Shown here: piece by piece, positions 8,757-17,500 of the stretch
Numbering within the stretch: the first letter of the stretch is position 1
Layout of the letters: each line of letters opens with the position of its first letter
Origin: Deltaproteobacteria bacterium GWC2_55_46
GTDB taxonomy: Bacteria; Desulfobacterota; GWC2-55-46
Length of the DNA stretch: 64,000 nucleotides
Direction: 5' to 3'
Assembly: GCA_001595385.3 (NCBI GenBank)
Contig: LVEI03000001.1
Coordinates: 62,001-126,000 of the forward strand
The notes under the pieces: model-generated
Told to the model about the DNA's origin: nothing
Database searches by the model: none
Seen by the model: the letters and a program-made list of their open reading frames with translations, nothing else
Made by a program: the position numbers and the translations under genes

Positions 8757-9614
8757 ATGGATCAGGCTGTGACACTAAGAAGATTTGCCGAAGAGAACCA
8801 AGAAGTCCCAGTGACGAGGGTCATATCGGTCAGCAGCGGCAAGGGCGGGGTTGGCAAGACCAACTCGGTCATAAACCTTGCCATAGCGTTTTCGAGGATG
8901 GGTAAAAAGGTGCTTCTCCTTGACGCGGACCTCGGGCTCGGCAACCTTGACGTCCTTCTGGGGCTTGCCCCCAGGTACAACATGGGGCATCTCCTTCGCG
9001 GGGAGAAGAGCATAGGCGAAGTGCTCGTAGACGGCCCGGAGGGGATATCCATACTCCCGGCCAGCTCAGGGGTCCAGGAGCTCACCTCTCTTTCCGCGGA
9101 AGAGAGGCTTGCGCTCGCTTCTCACCTTGAGGAGCTGGAAGAGGCATTCGACATAATGATAATAGATACGGGCGCCGGGATATCGAGCAACGTCCTTTTC
9201 TTCAACGTCGCGGCGCAGGAGATAATGGTCGTCGTAACTCCTGAGCCGACCTCGATAACAGACGCCTATGCCCTCATGAAGGTGCTCCTCCACAAACACG
9301 GCGAGAGGAGGTTCAAGCTCCTCGTGAACGAGGTAAAGAACAGAAAGGAAGGGATCGAGGTCTACAGGAAGATAAGCCTTGCCGCCGAAAGGTTCCTGAG
9401 TATCTCGGTAGAGTACGTCGGCTGCGTGCTCCTCGACGAGAACGTGCATAGGTCTGTAATCAGGCAGAAGGCCGTAATGGAGCTTTATCCTGAATCGAAG
9501 GCGAGCCAGTGCTATCAGGACATAGCGAAGGAGTTATGCGCTTCCCCCGCGCAGGATGGACTCAAGGGCGGGATGCAGTTTTTCTGGAAGCAGTTCCTGA
9601 CGAGAAATATCTGA
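8757..9614 (+). CDS. flhG: flagellar number regulator FlhG (FleN/YlxH, MinD-like ATPase)
   Basis: FlhG is a MinD/ParA-type ATPase that limits flagellar number and activates FlhF. It has 285 aa. The deviant Walker A Gly-Lys-Gly-Gly-Val-Gly-Lys-Thr is at 28-35. The N-terminal Asp-Gln-Ala-x-x-Leu-Arg at 2-8 resembles the known FlhF-activating motif. In relatives FlhG also restrains FleQ, which fits the FleQ-like boxes in this window, though that link is inference. Confidence 0.95.
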   Translation: MDQAVTLRRFAEENQEVPVTRVISVSSGKGGVGKTNSVINLAIAFSRMGKKVLLLDADLGLGNLDVLLGLAPRYNMGHLLRGEKSIGEVLVDGPEGISILPASSGVQELTSLSAEERLALASHLEELEEAFDIMIIDTGAGISSNVLFFNVAAQEIMVVVTPEPTSITDAYALMKVLLHKHGERRFKLLVNEVKNRKEGIEVYRKISLAAERFLSISVEYVGCVLLDENVHRSVIRQKAVMELYPESKASQCYQDIAKELCASPAQDGLKGGMQFFWKQFLTRNI

Positions 9615-9650
9615 AACCGGGATCCGAATCCTAAGAAGAGGAAGTGGGAC

Positions 9651-10367
9651 ATGCAAACTATCGCGAGACCAGACAGAGACAGGCTTCTTGAGGAGAACAT
9701 ACACCTGGTGAAGATAATCGCCTACCAGGTAGCCGTGAACCTCCCGCCTCATATCGACGTCAACGACCTCATAAGCGCCGGAACGATAGGCCTCCTTGAG
9801 TCGATAGACAGGTTCGACACAAGCAAGGGCGTCCAGTTCAACACCTACGCCTCCATAAGGATCAGGGGCTCGATACTGGACGAGCTCCGGAGCATGGACT
9901 GGATGACCAGGTCGATGAGGGACAAGTCGAACCAGCTTGAGAAGGCCTACGACGAGATAGAGAAGCGGACCGGGAGGCCGGCAGAGACCGAGGAGGTCGC
10001 CAAGTTCCTGGATATCTCCACCGACGCCCTGAACAAGATCCTGAGCCAGGTAAGCGCTCTTAGCGTCATGAACCTCGAGGACCTCGGTATGAACCATGAC
10101 GACGGCATGGACATCCTGGAGTGCATAAAGGATCCGGAGGGCGTTGACCCGATGACCGTCGTAAAGTTCAACGAGATCAAAAGGAAGGTCGCCGAGGCGG
10201 TAGAGGCGCTCCCTGAAAAGGAAAAGCTCATCATATCACTTTACTACTATGACGAGCTTACGCTCAAGGAGATAGGCAAGATCCTTGACATAACCGAGTC
10301 CAGGGTCTGCCAGCTTCACAGCCAGACCATGCACAGGCTAAAAGGAAGGCTCAAAAAAATACTTTAA
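9651..10367 (+). CDS. fliA: flagellar sigma factor sigma-28 (FliA/WhiG family)
   Basis: This alternative sigma factor directs RNA polymerase to late flagellar and chemotaxis promoters. It has 238 aa with sigma regions 2, 3 and 4 in order. The region-2 segment carries Ala-Gly-Thr-Ile-Gly-Leu-Leu-Glu, and the region-4 helix-turn-helix is at the end (Leu-Lys-Glu-Ile-Gly...Glu-Ser-Arg-Val-Cys-Gln). Likely targets with a constant 12-nt spacer occur at 26387, 47401 and 51075. Its inhibitor flgM is at 26457. Confidence 0.96.
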   Translation: MQTIARPDRDRLLEENIHLVKIIAYQVAVNLPPHIDVNDLISAGTIGLLESIDRFDTSKGVQFNTYASIRIRGSILDELRSMDWMTRSMRDKSNQLEKAYDEIEKRTGRPAETEEVAKFLDISTDALNKILSQVSALSVMNLEDLGMNHDDGMDILECIKDPEGVDPMTVVKFNEIKRKVAEAVEALPEKEKLIISLYYYDELTLKEIGKILDITESRVCQLHSQTMHRLKGRLKKIL

Positions 10368-10395
10368 GGACTTTTCGCGGCGCGCGCAGAAAAAT

Positions 10396-10423
10396 TAAAG
10401 AATTACCGTCTTTTACCCGATAA
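10396..10423 (+). promoter_or_regulatory. possible sigma-28 promoter before the HEAT-repeat/che block
   Basis: TAAAGAAT-N12-CCCGATAA resembles the sigma-28 consensus (TAAAGTTT and GCCGATAA) with the same 12-nt spacer as the better promoters here. The predicted start would leave a leader of only about 10-13 nt before the gene at 10439, which weakens the call. Confidence 0.4.
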
Positions 10424-10438
10424 AAGGGAAGGGTGAAT

Positions 10439-12361
10439 ATGGAAAATAACGATTCTATGAGGGAAATGCTCGTTTCCCAGGACCCTTACCTCAGAAGGGA
10501 CGCGTGCGAAGCCATCGGGGATGGCAGGATGGAGGAGTTTATCCCGGCCCTGGTAACGGCCCTTAGGGACGATGACCCTGGCGTAAGGGAAGCGTCCATC
10601 CACGCGCTTACCTCAATAGGCGGCGAAAAAGTGGCCTCTGCCATAGCGCATCTGCTGGGTGAAGAGAGTGCTGTCTTGAGGAACATCGGGATAGAGATAC
10701 TCGAGCTCCTGGGTCCTGACGCCTTTATGACGCTTGCCGGGCTCCTGGACCATGAAGACGACGATATTGTAAAGTTCGCTGTTGATATTATTTCAAATAC
10801 GAGGGAAGAACGCTCGCTTTCTATCCTCTTCCCGCTTATAAGCCACAGGAACCCGAATGTGAGGGCCTCTGTTGCCGTCTGCCTTGGAAGGCTCAAGTCG
10901 CCTGAAGCCGTGCCTGTGCTTTTAAAGGCCCTTGAAGACACAGAAGAATGGGTAAGGTTTTCCGCTATCGAGGGGCTCGGCCTTGTTCGTGACGGAAGGG
11001 CCCTTGAACCGTTGATAGGGCTTATAAAGACCGATTCCGGCCTGATAAAAGAGGCGGCTATAGACGCCGTGGCGAAGCTGTCATCTATCGAAGACGCGGT
11101 AGCCGTGCTCGCAACACTCAAGCCGATGGTGCGCAAGGGCAGGTCCTTCAGCACAAACGGCATAGTAGAGCTCATGGAAAAGGTATTCTCGCCGGGATCC
11201 GATTTCAGGCCTTCGCTGGAGTTCAAGAAGACGTACTTCAGCTTCTTTTCAAAGGCGTTCGAGGATGAGGACAGGCATGGCAAGTTAAAGGCACTGAGGG
11301 GGCTGGCGCTCCTGAGGCTCCCGGCAGGGGAAGGCATCGACCGGGTATTCTGTTTTATCGAGGCTCAAAACGAGCTGGACGAGGAGACGGAGGCCTTCCT
11401 TGTAGATACAATAGTCGCGCTCTCGGGAAGGCGTCTCCTTCCAGAGCTTAAGGAGAACCTTAAGCAGGGCTCAAAGTGCCTCAGGATAATCGTCAAGGCG
11501 CTCGGAGAGATGAAATTAGCTGCCGCGGTCCCTGTCCTGCAGCACCTGGTGGCCAGGGTCGCGAAGAACGAGATGAGAGAAATAGTCGTCGCGCTCGAGT
11601 CCATCGGATCGACCAGTTCGATAGAGGTGCTCTATCAGTTCCTTGAAAGCTCTGACGGCCACACGCGGAAGATCGCCGCCAGGGCGCTTTCCTCACTTGC
11701 CGGGCCATCGGCGGTCTCTTCTCTTTTCGATGCCGTGCGCAGGGAGTCTTACAGGGACGTGATGGAGGAGATAACAGACAGCCTTGCCCTGATACCCGCT
11801 GATTCCGTGAGAAAAGGGTTTATAGCCCTGCTTGAGGCTGATAACGAGCAATTAAGGGAAATGGGCGCAAGGGGGCTCGGCGCCATAGGCGACGAAGAGG
11901 CCCTCGACGTGCTTAAAAAAGCGGCGAAGGACACCAGCCACAACGTCAGGAAGGCCGCCTACAAGTCGATGGCCAGGCTTGGCATCCCTTACGCCATAGA
12001 CGAGATCGTCAAGGGATTGAACGACGACAATGACGACGTGAAGCTCTCGGTCCTGAAGGGGCTCGGCGGCTGGAGCGGCGAGAAGATTAAATCCGCCCTC
12101 GTGCACGCGCTGATGGACAGGAACATATGGGTCAGGTATCACTCTGTGCTCCTCCTGGGCGAGCTTGGCGAGCACGATGTGGAAGGACTTATAATTGAAA
12201 AACTCGTAAAAGACGAGGCGCCGGTGAAGGCGGCCGCCGCGAGGGCTCTTGAGAGGCTCGGGGCAACCGAATCGGTCGATATACTGATGCAGTTCGTGGA
12301 CCACCCGGATCCCAGCGTAAGGGGCGCTGTAGAGAGCGCTATAGAATCGCTTAGATGCTGA
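10439..12361 (+). CDS. HEAT-repeat scaffold protein of the chemotaxis operon
   Basis: This 640-aa soluble protein is almost wholly built of HEAT/PBS-lyase-type helical repeats of about 31 residues. The repeated pattern is Val-Arg/Lys-x-x-Ala-x-x-Ala-Leu...Gly, as in 'VREASIHALTSIG' near residue 47. No enzymatic motif is visible. Such alpha-solenoids bind other proteins. It sits between fliA and cheR and overlaps cheR by 7 nt, so a scaffold or sensor role in chemotaxis or motor output is likely but unproven. ATG at 10439 is chosen over GTG at 10433 for its spacing from GGAAGGG. Confidence 0.85.
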   Translation: MENNDSMREMLVSQDPYLRRDACEAIGDGRMEEFIPALVTALRDDDPGVREASIHALTSIGGEKVASAIAHLLGEESAVLRNIGIEILELLGPDAFMTLAGLLDHEDDDIVKFAVDIISNTREERSLSILFPLISHRNPNVRASVAVCLGRLKSPEAVPVLLKALEDTEEWVRFSAIEGLGLVRDGRALEPLIGLIKTDSGLIKEAAIDAVAKLSSIEDAVAVLATLKPMVRKGRSFSTNGIVELMEKVFSPGSDFRPSLEFKKTYFSFFSKAFEDEDRHGKLKALRGLALLRLPAGEGIDRVFCFIEAQNELDEETEAFLVDTIVALSGRRLLPELKENLKQGSKCLRIIVKALGEMKLAAAVPVLQHLVARVAKNEMREIVVALESIGSTSSIEVLYQFLESSDGHTRKIAARALSSLAGPSAVSSLFDAVRRESYRDVMEEITDSLALIPADSVRKGFIALLEADNEQLREMGARGLGAIGDEEALDVLKKAAKDTSHNVRKAAYKSMARLGIPYAIDEIVKGLNDDNDDVKLSVLKGLGGWSGEKIKSALVHALMDRNIWVRYHSVLLLGELGEHDVEGLIIEKLVKDEAPVKAAAARALERLGATESVDILMQFVDHPDPSVRGAVESAIESLRC

Positions 12362-13209
12362 CATTAGGAATAAATAAACCGGCTCTCTCCAACGAGACAT
12401 TCCTGCTTGTGAGGGACATCATATACAGCAGGTGCGGTATCTTCTTCCCGGAGAACAAGAAGTACCTGCTGGAGACCAGGCTCGCGAGAAGGCTCGATGA
12501 GAGAAACCTCAAGACCTTCGAGGACTATTACTATTTCCTGACCTATGACAGGGAAAAGGACAGGGAGCTTCAAAACCTCTTCAACTCGGTCGTCACGAAC
12601 GAGACGAGCTTTTTCAGGGACCCGGTGCAGCTCGATGCCTTCAGAAAGGGCGTTGTGGCGAAGGTCCTCGATGAAAAGGGTCAAAACGGAAACAGGAACA
12701 TCAAGATATGGAGCGCGGCCTGCTCTACCGGGGAAGAGCCTCTTACGCTCGCGATGATGCTTCTTGAGGACGGGGTTCATCTGAAGGGATGGAATATAGA
12801 GATACTCGCGACTGATATAAGCGAAAACGTCCTGAAGGCGGCGGCGGCCGGTTTCTATGAGAAGTACGCGCTTCGGAATACTCCTGAACATTACCTGAAA
12901 AAGTACTTCAGCCCGGCAGGCGAATCGTACACGATAAGCAAGCGGGCGCATGAGATTGTGAAGTTCAAGAGGATGAACCTGATGGACTCTCTCGAGACCA
13001 GGATGGTCAGGGGTATGGACATAGTCTTGTGCAGGAACGTGCTCATATACTTCGATGACGCCTCGAAGAAAAAAGCCATAGGCCATATCTATGACAGCAT
13101 GGACAGGGGCGGCTATCTCTTTGTAGGATTTTCAGAGTCGCTTCACAGCATAACGAGGCTTTTCAGGCCTGTCAGCATAGAGCGTTCCGTAGTCTATAAA
13201 AAAATCTGA
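12355..13209 (+). CDS. cheR: chemotaxis methyltransferase CheR
   Basis: CheR methylates glutamates of chemoreceptors with S-adenosylmethionine. It has 284 aa: an N-terminal helical domain (about 10-85) and a methyltransferase domain with the SAM motif Ala-Ala-Cys-Ser-Thr-Gly-Glu-Glu-Pro near 121-129 and Cys-Arg-Asn-Val-Leu-Ile-Tyr-Phe near 223. It overlaps the HEAT-repeat gene by 7 nt. cheB lies further down the same block; no receptor gene is in the window. Confidence 0.96.
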   Translation: MLTLGINKPALSNETFLLVRDIIYSRCGIFFPENKKYLLETRLARRLDERNLKTFEDYYYFLTYDREKDRELQNLFNSVVTNETSFFRDPVQLDAFRKGVVAKVLDEKGQNGNRNIKIWSAACSTGEEPLTLAMMLLEDGVHLKGWNIEILATDISENVLKAAAAGFYEKYALRNTPEHYLKKYFSPAGESYTISKRAHEIVKFKRMNLMDSLETRMVRGMDIVLCRNVLIYFDDASKKKAIGHIYDSMDRGGYLFVGFSESLHSITRLFRPVSIERSVVYKKI

Positions 13210-13225
13210 TCCGAGAGGCTGTTCT

Positions 13226-13588
13226 ATGGAGAAAAAGATACTGGTAGTCGATGACTGCGATACGACAAGGAAACTGCTGTCGTATATCATCAGGGAGAAG
13301 GGGTATAAGATAATCAGCGCCACAAACGGCATCGAGGCGCTGGAGATCATGGCCACCGATCCCGCCGACCTCATCGTGACCGACCTGAACATGCCGCAGA
13401 TGGACGGCTACGAGCTTTCGAAAAGCCTGAGGGGGCAGGATTCCTACAGGGATATCCCGATAATAATGATAACCACAGAGGCCGGAGAGGCGGACAGGAG
13501 GATGGGCATGGAGGCCGGCGTGACCACCTATCTGTCGAAACCTATCTCGCCGCAGAGGCTTTTATATGAGATAGAGAAGCTCATCTGA
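13226..13588 (+). CDS. single-domain response regulator (CheY-like)
   Basis: A 120-aa stand-alone receiver. The acidic pair is at Asp9-Asp10, the phosphorylation site at Asp53, the Thr in the Ile-Thr-Thr segment, and the Lys in Ser-Lys-Pro near 107. It lacks the Asp-Trp-Asn-Met-Pro signature of the second receiver at 13626, so it may be an adaptation or phosphate-sink regulator rather than the motor-binding CheY. It follows cheR by 16 nt. Confidence 0.9.
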   Translation: MEKKILVVDDCDTTRKLLSYIIREKGYKIISATNGIEALEIMATDPADLIVTDLNMPQMDGYELSKSLRGQDSYRDIPIIMITTEAGEADRRMGMEAGVTTYLSKPISPQRLLYEIEKLI

Positions 13589-13625
13589 CAATAAACCCAT
13601 TTCGCGTTGATCAGGAGGGAGAAGG

Positions 13626-14015
13626 ATGCTGGACAATAATATGAAGATCCTCGTAGTGGACGATTTTTCCACGATGAGGAGGATAATAAAGAATATCCTC
13701 CGCGAGATCGGCTACAACAACGTGGACGAGGCGGACGACGGGACCACGGCGCTGGAGAAGCTGAGGACAGGCAAGTTCGATTTCGTCGTCACGGACTGGA
13801 ACATGCCGAATATGCCGGGGATAGATCTCCTGAAGCACATCAGGCAGGACGATTCTCTCAAGAACACGCCGGTCCTTATGGTCACGGCGGAGTCTGCAAA
13901 AGAGAACGTCGTCACGGCCGTACAGGCCGGAGTAAACAACTATATAGTCAAGCCGTTTACCGCTGCGGCCCTCAAGGAGAGGATCGACCTCATCCTGCAG
14001 AAGGTAAACCAGTAG
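13626..14015 (+). CDS. cheY: chemotaxis response regulator CheY
   Basis: A 129-aa receiver whose numbering matches enterobacterial CheY: Asp12-Asp13, phospho-acceptor Asp57 in Asp-Trp-Asn-Met-Pro, then the switch Thr and Tyr106 before Lys-Pro-Phe. It is the likely motor-binding CheY of FliM and the substrate of the downstream CheZ. One oddity is Pro at position 64 (Asn-Met-Pro-Gly) where Asp is usual. The ATG lies 6 nt after GGAGGGAG. Confidence 0.95.
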   Translation: MLDNNMKILVVDDFSTMRRIIKNILREIGYNNVDEADDGTTALEKLRTGKFDFVVTDWNMPNMPGIDLLKHIRQDDSLKNTPVLMVTAESAKENVVTAVQAGVNNYIVKPFTAAALKERIDLILQKVNQ

Positions 14016-14069
14016 CAGCACGGAAGCCGCGGACGCGTTACTAAAAAAGATTTTTCGGGAGGGGATAAG

Positions 14070-14648
14070 ATGAGCCGACAGGACTGGGGTGTAGTGATGA
14101 ATAAGATACGCGAGGAGCTCTCGGGCCTCGCTAAGTTCATAGACAAGACAAGGAACGGGCTTGATACGATAGAGACGACCGTAAAGATGGGGGCCGAGCA
14201 GTTCCCGGAGGCTTCCAGCCAGCTCTCCGACGTTACCGGCGACCTTGAGAACGCCGCGAACAAGATAATGAGCATAGTAGAGGGGCTCCTGGCGGAGCGC
14301 GACAGGGCAGGTTCACTCCTTAAATCCCTCTCTGAATGGGCCGCCGCCCCTTCTATAGACCCGGGCAAGGGGGCAGCCTTGATAAAAGAGATCGACGGGA
14401 TAAATTCCAAGACCAAGGACGACCTGGTGGAGCTTTTTACCCACATGTCCTTCCAGGACCTCACCGGACAGAAGCTCAAGAAGGTAATAGGATCTCTTGC
14501 GGTAGTAGAGAAGAAGCTGCTGGAGATAGCGTTGAGCTTCGGACTTGAGGACAAGGCCTTTGCCATCTCCGAAGAGCCGAAGCAGCAGAAGGAATTGAAG
14601 ATGAACCAGGACATCGTCGACAAGCTCCTCAAGGAGCTCGGGGCTTAA
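14070..14648 (+). CDS. cheZ: CheY-P phosphatase CheZ
   Basis: CheZ speeds dephosphorylation of CheY-P. It has 192 aa and is mostly long helices. The catalytic segment Phe-Gln-Asp-Leu-Thr-Gly-Gln puts the key residues at Asp130 and Gln134 (Asp143 and Gln147 in E. coli). The C-terminal Asn-Gln-Asp-Ile-Val-Asp-Lys-Leu-Leu motif is the CheY-tethering tail. It sits between cheY and cheA. Confidence 0.93.
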   Translation: MSRQDWGVVMNKIREELSGLAKFIDKTRNGLDTIETTVKMGAEQFPEASSQLSDVTGDLENAANKIMSIVEGLLAERDRAGSLLKSLSEWAAAPSIDPGKGAALIKEIDGINSKTKDDLVELFTHMSFQDLTGQKLKKVIGSLAVVEKKLLEIALSFGLEDKAFAISEEPKQQKELKMNQDIVDKLLKELGA

Positions 14649-14666
14649 ATCCAAAGGGGGAATGCC

Positions 14667-16415
14667 ATGTCGTTTCCTTTGGACGAGATGGATGACATAA
14701 TAAACGACTTTCTTACGGAGTCGTCGGAATCGCTCGAGAGCCTCGATCAGAAGTTCGTCGAGCTTGAGAAGAACCCTGGCGACCTGCCGCTCCTTAACGA
14801 GATATTCAGGTCGATCCACACCATTAAGGGCGCTGCGGGCTTTCTTGGATTCCAGCAGATGGTCGACGTCACCCATGTGACCGAGGACGTGCTGAACAAG
14901 CTCCGGAAATCCGAGATGAGGGTGACCTCCGGCATCACCGACGCCATACTTCAATCGGTCGATCTTATTAAAATACTGCTGAACAACATCCGTGAAAAAA
15001 ACGGAAGGCAGGAGGACACGGCCCCTCTAACGGGTCTTTTGACTGACATACTCAGCGGCAAGCTGGCAGAAAATGAAAAAGAGGCTCCCCCGGCGGCCGT
15101 TACGGCCACTGCCATCGCCGAGGAGGAGCAAAAGCCCCGGAAGATTGAGGAGAATAAGCCCCGGAAGGCTGAGGAGCATAAAGCCCAGAAGGCTGAAGAA
15201 GGCGCCGCCGCCTCAAGGGACCAGTCCATAAGGGTCGATATAGACAGGCTCGATACGGTTTTGAACCTCGCCGGAGAGCTGGTGCTTTCCAGGAACAGGC
15301 TCATGAAGCTTGGCTCCAGGCTCGGCGGAAGCGGGATCACTTCAGAGCTTGAGACGCATCTGAACGAGGCGATAGCGCAGCTCGACCTCGTCACGTCGGA
15401 TCTGCAGCTCGGCGTCATGAAGATAAGGATGCAGCCCGTAGCCAAGGTCTTCAATAAATTCCCCAGGATGGTAAGGGACCTCGCGAGGCAGACAGCCAGG
15501 GAAGTAGAGCTTGCCGTAAGCGGAGAAGAGACGGAATTGGACAAGACCGTAATAGAAGAGATAGGCGACCCGCTTGTCCACCTCATAAGGAACTCAGTCG
15601 ACCACGGGATGGAGTCGCCCGAGGAAAGGGTCGCCAATGGTAAGCCCAGGTGCGGTACCATTGGGCTTTCCGCGTATCAGGAAGGCAGGAACATAATCGT
15701 CTCGGTCTCTGACGACGGCAAGGGTATGGACCCTGAGGCCATAAAGAGGTCGGCTGTAGAGAAGGGGCTTTTAAGCCAGGATGACGCTGAAAAGCTTTCC
15801 GCCAAGGACGCTTTTAACCTCATTTTCCTGCCCGGCTTTTCTACCGCGAGCAAGGTAAGCAACATCTCCGGAAGGGGCGTGGGAATGGACGTGGTCAAGA
15901 CCAACATCTCAAGGATAAACGGCACGATATCGGTCGATTCAGAGGTGGGCAAGGGCACCAGGATAACCTTCAGGCTGCCGTTGACGCTGGCGATAATCCA
16001 GGCCCTCACCGTGGAAGCGGGCGGGGAGATATACGGTATACCTCTTTCCAATGTCGTCGAGAACATCAGGGTGACGGCCAGCGACATAAAGACGATAGAG
16101 GGTAAAGAGGTAATAAACATAAGGGACAAGGTATTCCCGGTGGTCCGGCTCGGGAGCCTGGTATCCGGCGGCGCGGTCCCTTCAACGCAATCTGACTGGA
16201 AGTATATTGTGATAATAGGGATAGGCGAGAGGAACTTCGGCATACTGGTCGAGAGGCTTCACGGCCAGGAAGAAATAGTGATGAAGTCGATGGGCGAGTA
16301 TCTTAAAGGGACGGAAGGCATAGCCGGCGCCTGCATAACAGGCGACGGGAACGTGATATTGATACTGGACATGGCAGGGCTGCTCGCTTCCCAAAGCCTT
16401 GGCTACGTGCATTGA
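14667..16415 (+). CDS. cheA: chemotaxis histidine kinase CheA
   Basis: CheA phosphorylates CheY and CheB in response to receptors. It has 582 aa: an HPt domain (1-110) with phospho-acceptor His51 in Ser-Ile-His-Thr-Ile-Lys-Gly, a charged linker with three 8-residue repeats (about 156-179), a dimerisation helix pair (about 186-250), an HATPase domain (N-box Asn-Ser-Val-Asp-His-Gly, G boxes present) and a C-terminal CheW-like domain. No P2 CheY-binding domain is visible, which explains the short length. Confidence 0.96.
   Translation: MSFPLDEMDDIINDFLTESSESLESLDQKFVELEKNPGDLPLLNEIFRSIHTIKGAAGFLGFQQMVDVTHVTEDVLNKLRKSEMRVTSGITDAILQSVDLIKILLNNIREKNGRQEDTAPLTGLLTDILSGKLAENEKEAPPAAVTATAIAEEEQKPRKIEENKPRKAEEHKAQKAEEGAAASRDQSIRVDIDRLDTVLNLAGELVLSRNRLMKLGSRLGGSGITSELETHLNEAIAQLDLVTSDLQLGVMKIRMQPVAKVFNKFPRMVRDLARQTAREVELAVSGEETELDKTVIEEIGDPLVHLIRNSVDHGMESPEERVANGKPRCGTIGLSAYQEGRNIIVSVSDDGKGMDPEAIKRSAVEKGLLSQDDAEKLSAKDAFNLIFLPGFSTASKVSNISGRGVGMDVVKTNISRINGTISVDSEVGKGTRITFRLPLTLAIIQALTVEAGGEIYGIPLSNVVENIRVTASDIKTIEGKEVINIRDKVFPVVRLGSLVSGGAVPSTQSDWKYIVIIGIGERNFGILVERLHGQEEIVMKSMGEYLKGTEGIAGACITGDGNVILILDMAGLLASQSLGYVH
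15132..15203 (+). repeat. three 24-bp tandem repeats inside cheA
   Basis: Three in-frame 24-bp units (15132-15155, 15156-15179, 15180-15203) encode Lys-Pro-Arg-Lys-(Ile/Ala)-Glu-Glu-x and a diverged third copy. They lie in the linker where a P2 domain would be and could change length by slippage or recombination. Confidence 0.85.
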
Positions 16416-16425
16416 AGGAGAATCA

Positions 16426-17481
16426 GTGAAGATAAGGGTCCTTGTAATTGACGATTCCGCCTTCATGAGAAGGGTCATAAGGCAGATGCTCGAGGCGGAC
16501 CTTGAGATCGAGGTCGTCGGCGCAGCCAGGGACGGAGCGGAGGGCGTTGAGATGGCCCTACAGCTCAAGCCAGACGTCGTGACCATGGATATAGAGATGC
16601 CCAGGATGAACGGGCTCGAGGCTACCGAGATGCTGATGGAGAGGATGCCGTTGCCCATAATAATGGTCAGCTCGCTTACAAGCGAGGGCGCGAAGGCTAC
16701 CTTCGAGGCGCTTGACAAGGGGGCAGCCGACTATATTTCCAAGAACCTCGTCACCTCTGCTTTTGACCTCATGAAGATACAGGACGAGCTTGTCGCAAAG
16801 ATAAAGGCCGTAGCGAAGAGGAAGCCACAATTCGCCACGCTCCGGTCCGAGCAAAAACCGGTTGTTGCCGCTCCAGCTCCACCGCTTCAGAGGAAGGGGT
16901 ACGCCACTCTCAAGATGGCCTTTGTGGCCATAGGGGCTTCAACAGGTGGGCCGAGGGCGGTCCAGTCGATACTCACCAACCTTCCGGGCGGCATGGATAC
17001 GTCCTTTCTTGTGTCGATACATATGCCCAAGGCCTTTACCGGGCCGTTTGCCGAAAGGCTTAACGGCATCTGCAAGATCCCCGTCAAGGAGGCCCAGAAT
17101 GGGGAGCCGATAGGCGCCGGGAAGGTATTCCTCTCTCCGGGCGGGATGCAGACCAAGGTCAGGAAGAAAGGCGTCACCGGGCTCGCCTTCGAGATAGACG
17201 AAGAGCCGAAGAGCGCTCTCTACAAGCCTTGCATCGATATTTGCATGACCTCTGTAGCTGACAGCTACCCGGGGAGGGCGCTTGGTGTCATCCTTACCGG
17301 CATGGGCCACGACGGCATGGAGGGGATGAGGCACATAAAGGAGAAGGGCGGAAAGACACTTGCCCAGAACGAGCAGACGTGCACCGTCTATGGCATGCCC
17401 AAGTCGGTCATCGAGGCGGGCCTGGCCGACAAGGTAGCGCCTCTGGAACTGATAGCGGCTGAAATAGTGAACATGATCTGA
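16426..17481 (+). CDS. cheB: chemotaxis methylesterase CheB
   Basis: CheB demethylates or deamidates chemoreceptors. It has 351 aa: a receiver domain (phospho-acceptor Asp55, in Met-Asp-Ile-Glu-Met-Pro), a linker, and a CheB esterase domain with Gly-Ala-Ser-Thr-Gly-Gly-Pro, Ser-Ile-His-Met-Pro and Gly-Met-Gly-His-Asp-Gly-Met carrying the Ser-His-Asp triad. GTG at 16426 follows GAAGGAG by 5 nt; the earlier in-frame TTG at 16399 lies inside cheA and has no such site. Confidence 0.95.
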   Translation: MKIRVLVIDDSAFMRRVIRQMLEADLEIEVVGAARDGAEGVEMALQLKPDVVTMDIEMPRMNGLEATEMLMERMPLPIIMVSSLTSEGAKATFEALDKGAADYISKNLVTSAFDLMKIQDELVAKIKAVAKRKPQFATLRSEQKPVVAAPAPPLQRKGYATLKMAFVAIGASTGGPRAVQSILTNLPGGMDTSFLVSIHMPKAFTGPFAERLNGICKIPVKEAQNGEPIGAGKVFLSPGGMQTKVRKKGVTGLAFEIDEEPKSALYKPCIDICMTSVADSYPGRALGVILTGMGHDGMEGMRHIKEKGGKTLAQNEQTCTVYGMPKSVIEAGLADKVAPLELIAAEIVNMI

Positions 17482-17500
17482 ACCGGAGACCCTCGCTTAT

